From positions 434,001 to 498,000 of the forward strand of contig CAVTYH010000001.1 in NCBI GenBank assembly GCA_963738835.1: a stretch of DNA of 64,000 bases, given 5' to 3'. The number at the start of each line of letters is the position of its first letter. Position 1 is the first letter of the stretch. This document shows positions 1 through 10,776 of the stretch, piece by piece. Position numbers and translations under genes: made by a program. Below the pieces are notes generated by a model that ran no database searches, was not told where the DNA came from, and was given only the letters and a program-made list of their open reading frames with translations. The stretch comes from CAVTYH01 sp963738835 (lineage in GTDB: Bacteria > Planctomycetota > Planctomycetia > Pirellulales > JADZDJ01).

Positions 1-147
1 CCCAATCGCCAGGGGCTCAAAGCCCAGTATGAATTGCAGTTGAATTCCGGTCGCTACCCGGCCAGCGATTATTCGCGTTACAGTGAAGATTTCAGCCGTG
101 CCAACGCCGCTTTGTCGCAAAGTGTGGTTTTGAAACGGGCGAAATGA
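1..147 (+). CDS. C-terminal end of an unidentified protein (partial)
   Basis: The first reading frame is open from the window edge to a TGA at 145-147, giving 48 residues that end in SVVLKRAK. The peptide is polar and rich in Ser, Tyr and Arg, with no motif I recognise. The next gene on the same strand starts 48 bases later, so the two may be co-transcribed. The start lies outside the window and no function can be given. Confidence 0.5.
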   Translation, partial: PNRQGLKAQYELQLNSGRYPASDYSRYSEDFSRANAALSQSVVLKRAK

Positions 148-195
148 ACTGCATCCTGGGCAGGTCTTTCCCGTGTTTGAGTTAGCGAGGCATTC

Positions 196-1541
196 ATGCT
201 CACTCACCTTGTTGTTTGTCTAGCCGTGCTAGCAGCCGACGATGCGGCTTCGACCAAGGCCCAAGCGGTCGCTTCTCAATTCTCCGCCGGTAGCCGAGTG
301 ATTGTCATCCACGAAACTCCACTGCGGGTCGACGACCGGGCGGTCAAACAGTTATCACCCGGAACCGCGCTCACGGTCGAAGAGACGCAGGACGGTTTTC
401 TGGGAGTTACCGCCGGCCGGCAGGGCTGGGTTGATGAGAAGGATGTCGTTGCCAGAGATAAAGCCATCGAACCGCTTACCGGGCTGATTGCCAGCGATCC
501 CGACAATGTCGATCTTCATCAATCTCGCGCCCAACTCGCGGCGGAAAAGAAGAAATGGGACGTCGCCATCGACGACTACACACAGCTTGTTCGTTTGGAA
601 CCGAATGAAGCAAAACACTATCTGGATCGCGGAGCAGTTTGGGACGCACGGCTCGACTGGGAAAAGGCACTGAAAGATTTCGATGACGGCGTTCGACTTT
701 CCAATAACTCCACCGAAGCGCTCATGCTGCGTGGCAGTGCTTGGGGCGATAAAGGCGATGCCGACAAAGCGATCGCTGATTTCGACGAAGCGCTCAAAAA
801 TGAAGAAGACGACCAGGTGAAGGCCGAAATCCTGCGTCGTCGCGGAAATGTGAATGTCAACCGGCGCGATTTCGATAAAGCATTCGCCGATTTCAAAGAA
901 GCCATCCGGTTAAACGTTACCGATCCGTGGAATTTTTATTCGCGGGCTCAAGCGAATGTGGCTGCCGGAAAACTCGATGCCGCAATTACCGATTTCTCCG
1001 CGGCCATTTTTCTGGACAAGCAAAACGCATTGCTCTATGCCGCTCGAGGCGATGTTTTTCGACGGAAGCATGATTTTGACAACGCTCAGTTTAACTTCGA
1101 CCAGGCCATCAAGCTTGAGCCACATAGCGAGGACGCCTGGAACGGTCTGGCGATGTTGCATCAGGAAGAAGGGCACTTTGGCAAGGCCGTCGAGGATTAC
1201 CAAGTTTTGCTGAAAGCGAATCCCGACGACCAATTGGCCCATAACAATTTGGCCTGGCTATTGGCAACTTGTACCGAAGATATGCCCGCAACGGCGTCGC
1301 CGCCGTCGAACACGCCAAAAAAGCGGTCGAGATTTCTGAGAACAAGCTGCCTTGGATCATCGACACGCTGGCTGCGGCTTACGCCGAAGCGGGCGATTTC
1401 GACAAGGCCGTCGAATCTCAGCAAAAAGCCATTCAACTGACCACCGACGAGAAGCAACGCGACGACCTACGCACCCGGCTGGAACTCTACCAGCAACGCA
1501 AGCCGTATCGTGAAAAACCAGGCGCTGACCACGCCAATTGA
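196..1541 (+). CDS. Secreted SH3-like and TPR-repeat protein, frameshifted
   Basis: The N-terminus (MLTHLVVCLAVLAADDA) is a short export-type leader. Residues about 30-85 look like a bacterial SH3 domain (PLRVDDRAVKQLSPGTAL, then GRQGWVDEKDV). Then come roughly eight TPR units with the usual W-LG-Y-A-A-F-A spacing. Near 1279-1284 the reading frame shifts by one base. Before it the text reads NNLAWLLATCTED, and after it, in another frame, YARNGVAAVEHAKKAVEI continues the last TPR to the stop at 1541. Without the shift the frame would run into nonsense and stop at 1440. I read this as one gene of about 448 codons with an indel. It lies just upstream of a kinase-TPR gene, and a scaffold role is inferred only from the repeats. 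Confidence 0.8.
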
Positions 1542-1674
1542 GTGGTTCGCCCGGCAATCGCTTTCCTTGAATCCGCGGGAATTCGCCGTTAGGCTAGAGA
1601 GACGGCTTTTTAGCCCGCTGCGCCTGGATTGCGCAGTGCGGCAGAGGCCCCTACCTGCGATTCAATTCCGCTGC

Positions 1675-4600
1675 ATGTCGCATACGTTTCATCGATATCG
1701 AATTGGCGACGAGCCTGTGGCCGGCTATCGGCTCACCGACCATTTGGGCGCTGGAGGCTTCGGCGAAGTCTGGAAAGCCAATGCGCCCGGCGGGACAGAA
1801 GTTGCGCTCAAGATTATCGACTTGACCGGCCAGCAAGGCGTACAGGAATTTGCTTCGCTGCGGGTGGTGAAAAAGGTCCGGCACCCCAATTTGATTTCGC
1901 TTCAGGCTTTCTGGATGAAAGACGAAGCGGGACAAATTATCGACGAAGTCGGTCAATCGGCGCCCAGCGCGATCGATGTCACGGCGGGCAATCCGGCGGC
2001 CGATCCGAAACGGCAAACGCAATCGGGCGGAATTGCCTCCACGGCATTTTTCGTCAAACCGGTCGAGTTGATCATCGCCATGCAGTTGGGCTCGATGAGC
2101 CTGCACAAGCGGCTGGAAGATTGCCGCGCACAGGGATTGCCCGGCGTGCCGGTGGCAGAGCTACTCGAGTATTTAGAGCAAGCGGCTCGCGGCATCGACT
2201 TTTTGAACAAGCCAATTCACGACTTGGGCAAAGGTCCGGTTCCCATCGTGCATGGCGATGTGAAGCCGCACAACATTTTGGTCGTCGGCGATGCAGCAGT
2301 GGTCTGCGATTTTGGATTGGCCCGTGCGGTCGAGACGCTGCGCAAAACGTCGATGGCGCCGGTCACCGTGGCGTATGCCGCGCCAGAAAGTTTCAAAGGC
2401 AAAGTCACTCCGACCAGCGATCAGTATTCGCTGGCCATCACTTACGCAGAACTGCGCACCGGCCGGTTGCCTTTCGACGAAACGATGACGCCATACCAGG
2501 TGATGGAAGCGCACGTCACCCGGAATCTCGATTTTTCACGGCTGCCCGAACCCGAACGGGTGGTTGTGATTCGGGCTACTGAATCGGAACCCGATGCCCG
2601 GTGGCCATCGTCGCGCGACATGATTTTGGCGATGCGGCGAGCCGTGGCCGAAACGGGCGAATTGCCACTGCGTCCCGGCGAGGCAGCGTACACCGGCGGC
2701 CCCACGCCGACGCATTCCATCACCGCGCGTCCCAAGACGCGCGACACCGATCTGCCGACGCGGCATCCGGTCGATCCGCACAAAGACACGATGCATCCGG
2801 GCGGCCACACGCCGTCGGAATTGGTTTCACAGCGCACCGCCGCATCGCCCCCTGCACCGCATCGACCGTGCGATGATTTGGCAGAAACGTCGATGCTGGC
2901 CCCAATTTTGCCGGTGCCGGCAAAAAAATCGAAGTTCGGCATGTTCGCCGCCATCGGTGCCGCGGCCGCGGTCATCGCCGGCATCGTCGTCGTGCCAAAA
3001 CTGCTTAGCGAAAAAACAACGGCCAACACCACGAACACTCGACCTGTCGAAGAAAACGAACCGCCATCGAGCGATCCGAATGTGCAATACATTCGGCTGG
3101 TGCAAGGCAAAATCAACGGCCAGGATTTCAACAAAGCGGTCGAGCTGCTCGATAAATCGCCTAGTGCCCTGCCGCCGTTCGAAAAAGAATCGCTGCAAAA
3201 GCGCTTGCACGATGCATACCTCAATTACATCGATGCCCGGGTGCAGAGCGAATCGTACGCGCGGGCCATCGGCGATTTGGAAGATGCCAAAAGCGGCATT
3301 GGCTTGACCGACGCCGACAAAAAACAAGTGCGAGAAAAAATTCGCACAGCGTGGGTCGCTCAGGCCACCGAGCAGCTTCAAAACGATCAGGCAGCCGGGG
3401 CGCTGGAAACGGCCGGCAGCATACTTAAACGGTTTGACGCAGACCGAGACGCCCAGCTTTTGGAAGCCCGCGCGCATTTGCGATTGCGAGATTACGCGGC
3501 GGCGCTGGCCGATTTGAATAAACTTGGCAGCGTCGCGAATTTGCCGAGCGAATATCGGGCATTAACCTCCGCGCTGTTTTTGCTAGCCAATGGGAACATG
3601 GCCAAGACGGCGGATGACTGGACCAAACTGGTCGACGGATTCTTGGAGTATGCGGCATTGGAGAAGTCTGCCACCCTACCGCCGGCGCGTAGCGCTGAAT
3701 TCCGCCGAGCGCGAACAGTTGACCCTGCTCCGCGGTCGCATGACCGATAGCCTCAAACCGATCTTGGAAAATCTGCCGGCAGATCAGAGGAAGGGACTGC
3801 TGGACAAGTTGGACCAGGTCGGCGGCGATTCCGAACTGCAATTGGTGAAAGTTAAAACAGCGCTCGATGAAAAACACTACGAGGATGCGCGAAACCTTCT
3901 CGCGGCAGTTAGCGCCAAACTTCCGGCCGAGGCAGGCGATTTGAAGGCCGAGGCGGCGGCAATCGGCGCGCTCATCACGCTGCAAGACCCCGCCACCAAA
4001 CCAGCCGCTGCCGCCCAGGCGATTGCTGATTCGATCAAACTGCTCGGCAGCTTAACGCCCAGTTCACGCAGCGATCTTTGCACGGTTGCAACCGCGCGGG
4101 CCCTGCAATCCACTTCGGACTTGCTAGAACCAGCCATCGAGCTGGTAAGTAAAACGCGCGATCTGGACCCCGGCGAAGCAGCCACCCTCCAGTTGGCACA
4201 GTTGCTGACAGCGCGGCTGACTTTGTGCGCGGCCCAGCCTGTAGCACCTTCCAAGGAAGAGTTGCCAAAGCTCATCGAGGACTGCCAGCAAGTCGAAGAG
4301 CCGGGGTTAAGCAACGGCACGGTCGATGCTTTTCACGCGGAGTGCTTGTTGGCTCAAGATTCTCGCGATCGGCAAACGTTGTTGGCGCTGGTCGAACGGG
4401 CAAAGCCGGTGGATGGATACACGCAATTGGTGCAGGCACGCGTCTTGCGAACGCTGTCGCAGCCCGATTGGGCGAAAATTGCCGCTCTGGTGACGTCGGC
4501 TTATGGCGGCGATGCGGCGAAATATCCGGCAATCCTTGCCGTGCCGTATCGGCGAGCCGCAACGGCGAAGTTGCTGGTCGAGGCCGCAGCGAAGAAACGT

Positions 4601-6799
4601 GCGCCGCCCCCCGCAACCGCGGCCGCTGTTCTGGCCAATCCGTTTGTCGATGCTGCTGCCGCCGATGAAGCGTTCCAGTGGCTCCAACTGGCCCGCAATT
4701 TATCGAGCGACATTGAAACGCTCGAACTGAAAGGCAACAAGCACGAACTGTGGATGAATTTTGCATTGGCCGCGGCCTGGAAACAGAAGCCTGCCGAGCA
4801 AGTGGCTCGCACACAAAGCGTTCGGCTGGCCGAAATGACGGACGCCAGTTTGGGCGGCGACGTATATCCCATTTTGCTCGTCGCGTTTCGCAATCACGGC
4901 AGCGAGCCTGCCGATCAACTTCCAGCCATTCAAACGGCCCAGCGAATCATCGGGCTGTTTCAAAGGCAATTTCCGGTCGCCGATCAGCAAGCGCTTTCGA
5001 TCTACAACGACGTGCTCAAGCCGGCCATCGACCTGGCCGACACGCAGGCGAAATCGAAGTCGCCGCCGGCTGAACTCGATAAGTTTTACGCCGCCGCCGC
5101 CGACTTCATCAGTCACTATCAGCAAACCAAATGGCCGTTTTCCGATAAACAGCGCGAAATTGAAAAACTACTGACCGCGGCGATCAAACTCAATCCGAAG
5201 GTACCGAAGCATTACACGACCCGCGGCGTAGCACGCATTTCGCAAGTGCCGCCGAATGTGGAAGGCGCGCTGGCCGATGCAACCGAAGCCAAGAAGCTCG
5301 ACGCCAATTTGCCGGCCGCCTACGCGCTGGAAGGCCATGCGTTGATCTACCGCTCCCGGCAACAGCCAACGCGCGATGCCCGCCTGGCCGATTTGGCTCA
5401 GGCCCTTGCCAGTTGCAAGGCGGCCGTCGAGAAGTCCAAACCCACCGACGACCAGCGGGCCATGCACTTGCTGTATTTGAGCATGGCACTATTGGAGAAG
5501 GCGAATATCGACAACGATCCGAAAGTGAAGAAAGAGTTGCTGGATCAATCGGTCGTTTACGCCCAGCAAGCGGTCGATTTGGAAAAAGATAAAGCGTATC
5601 CAGACTACGCCTGGACGGCGCTGGCCAACGCTCTGGAAGACGTGGCTTGGATCGTCGGCGAAGAGCCGGAAAAGAACTATCTGGCCGCGATCAACGCTTT
5701 CAGCAATGCGATTGCCAGTAATCCTGCGGCTGCCGATCCGCTCATCGGCCGAGCGCGGTGCTACTACAAGGCGATTGCAGACTCGAAGCTCGATCCGAAA
5801 TTCCTGGGCCGCACCAGCGAAGAAGTTATGCGGGCCGCGATCGAAGATTTGAATCAGGCCAAGCAATTACAGCCCAATCTTGTCGAGCCGAGTTTGTGGT
5901 TGGGCAAGGCCAATCAACAGCTCGGAAAATTCGCGGAGGCCGATGCAGCGCTCGGCGATGCCGTGAAATTGGCCGAAGACCAAAAACTGCCTGAACGGGC
6001 GTTGTATCTTGCCGAATGGACCCGCAATGGAACGATGAATACGGCGCTCACGGCCGATGAGCGCGGCAAAACGGTGCGTGAGCGGGCGGACAAATTGAAA
6101 TCGGCGCCCAGTCTGGGTGGATCGTCCAATGTCAAGCAGGCCGCGATGCTGATCGGCGAGAGCTTACTCGCCGACAGTAAGATTGCCGACGCAATCAAAG
6201 AGTACGACGCAGCGCTGGTCGAATATGACAAGGCCGATCCGGCGAAACCGCTGGATCCCAATAAAGCCGATGGCACCGACGCCAGTTTGCTTTTGGCTCG
6301 CGCGGCGGCGCGTACCAACCTGCCATCGGCGGAGTGGAATTTGACCGCGGCTGAAGCCGTCATCAAAGACGCCCAGCGCGTGACTCAACTGAAAGCCGGT
6401 CCACAGTTTGAAGCGTTTGCCAGTTGGTACGCCGCCAAGGCCAAATCAACCAGCTTGGTCGCCCACACACCAACGTTTACCGCCAAAAAATTAGAAGAGT
6501 ACCGCGACAGCGTGGTTCCCGACTTACGAAAGGCGATCGAACTTGCTCCCAATAGTCCTAGCAGTTGGGAGTGGCGACTTCTCGGCGCGAAGCTGCTGGC
6601 GGTCAAAGTGCAATTGTCACCCACAGGCACCACGCAGGAAGCAATGAAACCACTGGCCATTGAAGCGCGTCAATGGATCGACGACGCCATTGAAATGGTC
6701 AAAAAGCGACCCGATCTTGCCGGACAATTGCCGGCGCTACAGCGTACGCAACAACAGCTGGACGGCGTGCTGACGGCAAAGGGCTTACCGCGGACATAA
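1675..6799 (+). CDS. Membrane Ser/Thr protein kinase with very long TPR-rich C-terminus, frameshifted
   Basis: Kinase motifs appear in order: glycine loop LGAGGFGEVWKA, VALKII lysine, catalytic loop HGDVKPHNIL, DFGLAR and AAPESFKG. The HRD arginine is Gly, so this is a non-RD kinase. A single membrane helix follows at about residues 421-443 (FAAIGAAAAVIAGIVVVP), so the kinase should be cytoplasmic and the rest extracytoplasmic. The remaining region, about 1,260 residues, is helical with TPR-like repeats. The frame shifts once between about 3670 and 3690: LEYAALEKSATLPP ends one frame and ALNSAEREQLTLLRGRM continues in the next. The start at 1675 (MSHTFHRYRIG) is preferred over an in-frame ATG-like codon at 1510 because the intervening 55 residues look like untranslated DNA. 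Such kinase-repeat fusions are common in planctomycetes. Substrate unknown. Confidence 0.85.
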
Positions 6800-6841
6800 A
6801 CCGCAGTAAATCGGCTTCGGTAAGTTTACGGCGCACCTGAA

Positions 6842-7678
6842 TCAACTTTTCTTCAACAACTCTTTCCAGCGGGCCCACGCTTCGTCGCGAGCTTTTTTGT
6901 TGGCTTCATTCGGGTTGGGCTGTTCTCCAGCCCGCATGAAACCGTGGCCGGCGCCTTCGTAAGTCACCGGTTCGTACGTTTTGCCGGCTTTCTTCATTAG
7001 TTCAGTTGCCGTTGGAATCGTCGCGTCGATGCGGTTGTCGTTGCCAGCGTAAAAACCATACACCGGACAAGCAATGCGGCTAACGTCTGCATCTGTCAAA
7101 GCAGGGCGATCCGGCCAACCGTAAAACACGAACGCGGCCTTCAGATTCTTGTTGTTTGTCGCGAATCGAAAGGCCTCGCCGCCGCCCCAACAGAATCCAC
7201 AAACGACGACTTTGCCATTACAAGCCGGCAATTTGGCGACATGTTCAGCTGCTGCATTCAAATCGGCGGTGACCTGATCGACGGGCAAAGCGCGGATCAA
7301 GCGTCCAACGTCACCGCCGCCTTTGACAATATCGTCCGTGCCGCCTTTGTTCGGACCGGCGCCCGACAGCAGATCCGGTGCGATGGCGATGTAACCAGCC
7401 TCTGCCAATTCGTCGGTCAATTCTTTGGCCCAATCGGAAAGTCCAAAGATTTCATGAATTACTACGACAGCGGTCGCCTTTTCTTTCACTTCAGGATAGA
7501 CAATGTAAGCATCGAGTTCGCGATCGCCGTGCTTCAGTTTTTCCCAATCGCGGTGGCGCGGCGATTTATCGAGCCGTTCCTTTGCCCAATCTTGTGCGGC
7601 GGCAGTTTTGATTGACATTGTGGAAACAAAGAATGCGACTAAGGCAACCAGCAGCGAAAAAGTCGTCAACCGTTTCAT
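6842..7678 (-). CDS. Secreted dienelactone hydrolase family protein
   Basis: This is a 278-residue alpha/beta hydrolase with an N-terminal signal peptide ending near AAAQ. The family triad is visible: nucleophile Cys in GFCWGGG, acid Asp in GNDNRIDA and His in GAGHGFMR. Dienelactone hydrolases open the lactone ring of dienelactones in chloroaromatic breakdown, but secreted planctomycete members are usually annotated only by family and the true substrate is unknown. It lies downstream of the PQQ-like propeller gene on the same strand, 83 bases apart, with no clear functional link. The length is typical of the family and the gene is intact. Confidence 0.88.
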   Translation of the reverse strand: MKRLTTFSLLVALVAFFVSTMSIKTAAAQDWAKERLDKSPRHRDWEKLKHGDRELDAYIVYPEVKEKATAVVVIHEIFGLSDWAKELTDELAEAGYIAIAPDLLSGAGPNKGGTDDIVKGGGDVGRLIRALPVDQVTADLNAAAEHVAKLPACNGKVVVCGFCWGGGEAFRFATNNKNLKAAFVFYGWPDRPALTDADVSRIACPVYGFYAGNDNRIDATIPTATELMKKAGKTYEPVTYEGAGHGFMRAGEQPNPNEANKKARDEAWARWKELLKKS

Positions 7679-7761
7679 GGGGCAACTCCGTGTGTGTGGT
7701 GTGTGGCAAAACCGCGGGGCAAGCCCGCGCCGCTAAACGAAATTCTAAACCCGAACTGTGT

Positions 7762-9225
7762 TCACTTTTCCGCAATGCAATATAAGTTTTTGCCGCGGAG
7801 AAACAACTCTTTGCCGACAGCTACGGGCGAAGCATCGAAGCCATCTTCGAGCTTATTGGTGGCCAGCACCTCGAAATTGTCTCCCGCGGTAACGACAGCC
7901 GTCACGCCGTTGCGGCCGGCGATGTAAACTCGACCCGCGGCCCCGACCGGCGAGGCGTAAACATTCTGCACCCCTTCCAACCGCTTCGGCCCATAGACGG
8001 TTGTGCCGCTATCGGCATTAAGACAGGTGAGAATGGCATCGTTCACTTTGAGGAAATAGAGCTTGCCGTCGTACAACAGCGGCGACGGCGTGTAGGGCGT
8101 ATCCTTCTCGAATTTCCAGGCGATGGCGTCCGAACCTGTCAAATCGCCAGTGCGGCCCAAGCGAATGGCGAGCATAATGCTGCCCCGAAAACCGGTTGTG
8201 GCATAAACTAAGCCGTTGCCCGCCACCGGGCTGGGAATGCTGTTGGTCGTGAGTCCGGCGCATTCCCAAATCAGTTTGCCGTCGCGCGGATCGTAACTGC
8301 GAATCTTCTTAGTGGCCGCCGTGATAATTTGCGGGTGCCCATCATGCGTGACGAAGATTGGCGTAGTCCAGGAAGTTTCTTCATCGCGCGGCGTGTGCCA
8401 CAATTCGTCGCCGGTCTGGGCATCGAAGGCTGCGATGAAACTCTCGCCACCTTCTTGATCCCAGTTGACGACCAGCGCGTTTCCCAAGAGCGCCGGGGAA
8501 CTGCCCTCGCCAAACGAGAGCTTGACTTTCATTTTCCCCAGGTCTTTTTGCCACTTCAGGTTCCCCTCCAAGTCGTAGCAATATAGCCCGCGCGAGCCAA
8601 AGAATGCGTAGATGTGCCGGCCGTCGGTGACGGGCGAGGCAGCGGCAAAGCTGCCGTTGCCGACGAACACACCTTCGTGGGGCACTTCCTCGCGCGCGAC
8701 TTTTCTCCACAGCTCTTTTCCCGTTTGTCGATCGAAGCACAAGATGACGAACTGATAAATCTCGTTGGGTTTCTCCGTTCGCATGAAGCCGCCGCGGCCA
8801 CCGGGTCCCCCTTTTTTATTGCCGGCGGGCCGATCTTCACTGGGCCGATTCGGCGACGGATCACCCGTTGGCTCATTCCCCTTCGATTCCGCGGCGTCTT
8901 TCTCGCTAGCCGGCGTCTCCGGCTTTTTGCCGGTCGGAATGGCAGTCTGCACAAAAACTTTATCGCCCCAAATGACTGGCGTGGCCGAACCGCTGCCGGG
9001 AATCGCCACTTTCCATTTGATATTCTTTTCCTCGCTCCACTCAACCGGTGGATTGGCATGAGGCGCAGCGCCCGTGCCGAGGGGTCCACGCCACTGCGGC
9101 CAATTCTGCGACTCGCCCGCATTTGCAGCACGGCCATCCACAGTGCGTTCTTCGGAACACACCACGGTTATGCTCAGCAAGGAGACGCTCCAAGCTAAGG
9201 GTGCTAACCAAACCTTAAATCGCAT
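7762..9225 (-). CDS. PQQ-like beta-propeller repeat protein (BamB-like), secreted
   Basis: The 487-residue protein has a signal peptide (MRFKVWLAPLAWSVSLLSI) and the text WPQWRGPLGTG, which marks the planctomycete PQQ-like propeller family. Repeats of the form DRQTGKELWRK, DAQTGDELWHT and DPRDGKLIWECAG are successive propeller blades. A low-complexity Pro/Gly/Lys insert lies near residues 115-150. The ATG at 9225 is chosen because it begins the signal peptide. The upstream metalloprotease gene ends at 9215, so the two overlap by 11 bases and are probably translationally coupled. The family may bind or scaffold in the periplasm; no enzymatic residues are recognisable. Confidence 0.87.
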   Translation of the reverse strand: MRFKVWLAPLAWSVSLLSITVVCSEERTVDGRAANAGESQNWPQWRGPLGTGAAPHANPPVEWSEEKNIKWKVAIPGSGSATPVIWGDKVFVQTAIPTGKKPETPASEKDAAESKGNEPTGDPSPNRPSEDRPAGNKKGGPGGRGGFMRTEKPNEIYQFVILCFDRQTGKELWRKVAREEVPHEGVFVGNGSFAAASPVTDGRHIYAFFGSRGLYCYDLEGNLKWQKDLGKMKVKLSFGEGSSPALLGNALVVNWDQEGGESFIAAFDAQTGDELWHTPRDEETSWTTPIFVTHDGHPQIITAATKKIRSYDPRDGKLIWECAGLTTNSIPSPVAGNGLVYATTGFRGSIMLAIRLGRTGDLTGSDAIAWKFEKDTPYTPSPLLYDGKLYFLKVNDAILTCLNADSGTTVYGPKRLEGVQNVYASPVGAAGRVYIAGRNGVTAVVTAGDNFEVLATNKLEDGFDASPVAVGKELFLRGKNLYCIAEK

Positions 9226-10570
9226 TGTGTTCTCTCCGCTGAGGCAATCGAAAACAACATAAAATAAAAACGCCGCCTGCAAAAAGCGCCACGCCGCCGG
9301 GTTCGGGAACTGCCGCCAGCGCCCCTGCGCCCCCCTCGGTGGCAACCATATCCAGCAATTGCTGAATGTCGGCATTCGTCACAGCATGGTCACCATTCAG
9401 GTCGCCGATGGCGAGCAAATCGGAAGTCGACAAACTGTGGTCTGCTTTGAACTTGTTCAAATCGGTCAATGCATTGAGCATCGCTGGAAGATCGGCTTGC
9501 GTGCGACGATCGTCGAAATTAAAGTCGCCCATGACAATGGTTTGCCAGCCGATGTCGCGCAAAAAGGCCAGATCGAGTCGTGTCAGCGTTTTGCGCGTGC
9601 CGACAGTGAGCGTGGGATCCATGACGGCTTCCTGGGCACCACCGTCGGAAAGCCTTGTGCTCAACAATCCGTCGGCTACATGCTGGTTGTCGGGCCCCAG
9701 CGTGTTCGTTCCCGTGCCCAATAACGAAATGACGCTCGATCCGAGCCAGTTGTGCGGCGACGACACCAGCAAGTTCCAGCTTTGGCCATTGCCGAATCCT
9801 AACGAATGCAGCAATTCGTGCAGCGCGACCGAATAAAAATCGTTCTTGCCGCCGACCGGTGCATTGTGATCGAACTGCCAGAAATTGTTGAGCGTGGCAT
9901 CGTCATCGGTCGCGCCGTTGTTGTCGGTATCGACGTCAAACCAAAGGTTGCCGATGCTCGACCCGAATTTGACAGTGTACGATGTGTTGGGAACACTTGT
10001 GCTGCCGCTGAGCTGACCGATTACCGGACCGCCACCACGGCCCATGTTGGCGTTGCCCGACGCTTGATCCGCTTGAATGACCGCCACCACGTCGTTCGGA
10101 TCGGAATAGGAGAAACCGGATCGCTGGAGTCCAAAGCCGCCGGGCCCTCCTTTGCCTAGGACATTAGCCTCCTCAATGTTTCGCACGCCGACGAATATCC
10201 GCACCTGATTGGCCGGCAGAACGGCTGGATCGAAGTCTTGTGTGATATCGGCGGTCGGCAGCGTGTAGGTGAATTTGTAATCGAACGTGATTGTGGTGAT
10301 GTTCACCGTGGCGCTGTTCGTGTCAACGGTCGCGCCCAGCGGTGTGGTAATGGCATTAGAGATATCCTGAGCAGCGGCTTCCAGCGATGCTTTGGCGAGA
10401 GGATGAGCGCTAAAGAACGAATCGTAGGTGTAGTCCATTACCAGTTGAATGGCATAGCACTGCCGATCGGCCCCGACCAGCAAACATGCTAGCAGCGCCA
10501 AATAAATCGTTCTACACAGTCGCCGACAAAATCTGCCGCGCCAAAAAATAGCGTAGCGATCGTTGGGCAT
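9215..10570 (-). CDS. Secreted zinc metalloprotease with dockerin repeat and PEP-CTERM anchor
   Basis: The 451-residue protein starts with a long signal peptide (to about residue 40). It carries the zinc motif HELLHSLGFG at about residue 251, an extended HExxHxxGx(x)H-like form as in metzincins. Residues about 347-411 contain two dockerin-type calcium loops (GDFNFDDRRTQAD and GDLNGDHAVTNAD). The end has VPEPGG, a hydrophobic helix and a basic tail (LPQRREHNAI), the PEP-CTERM sorting signal cleaved by an exosortase. It should be exported and held at the envelope or matrix. It overlaps the next gene by 11 bases. Substrate unknown; protease activity is inferred from the motif. Confidence 0.83.
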   Translation of the reverse strand: MPNDRYAIFWRGRFCRRLCRTIYLALLACLLVGADRQCYAIQLVMDYTYDSFFSAHPLAKASLEAAAQDISNAITTPLGATVDTNSATVNITTITFDYKFTYTLPTADITQDFDPAVLPANQVRIFVGVRNIEEANVLGKGGPGGFGLQRSGFSYSDPNDVVAVIQADQASGNANMGRGGGPVIGQLSGSTSVPNTSYTVKFGSSIGNLWFDVDTDNNGATDDDATLNNFWQFDHNAPVGGKNDFYSVALHELLHSLGFGNGQSWNLLVSSPHNWLGSSVISLLGTGTNTLGPDNQHVADGLLSTRLSDGGAQEAVMDPTLTVGTRKTLTRLDLAFLRDIGWQTIVMGDFNFDDRRTQADLPAMLNALTDLNKFKADHSLSTSDLLAIGDLNGDHAVTNADIQQLLDMVATEGGAGALAAVPEPGGVALFAGGVFILCCFRLPQRREHNAI

Positions 10571-10776
10571 GGTTTACTCAAATGCGGAGGGCGTAAAGTC
10601 GGACAGAGGGTCAGCGGCTGATGCGCAGTGAGTTCTCAAGCGGAATTCAGTGCCGCCGATTCTAACCCACGATTCGGCCAATTGCCACGAGCGGCCCAAA
10701 CTGGCCGCCCCAGCAATTGCGGCCGGGGGCTTCGGCAGGCGACAATTCAGCCGGCCGGCAAATCAAGAAATTCGCG

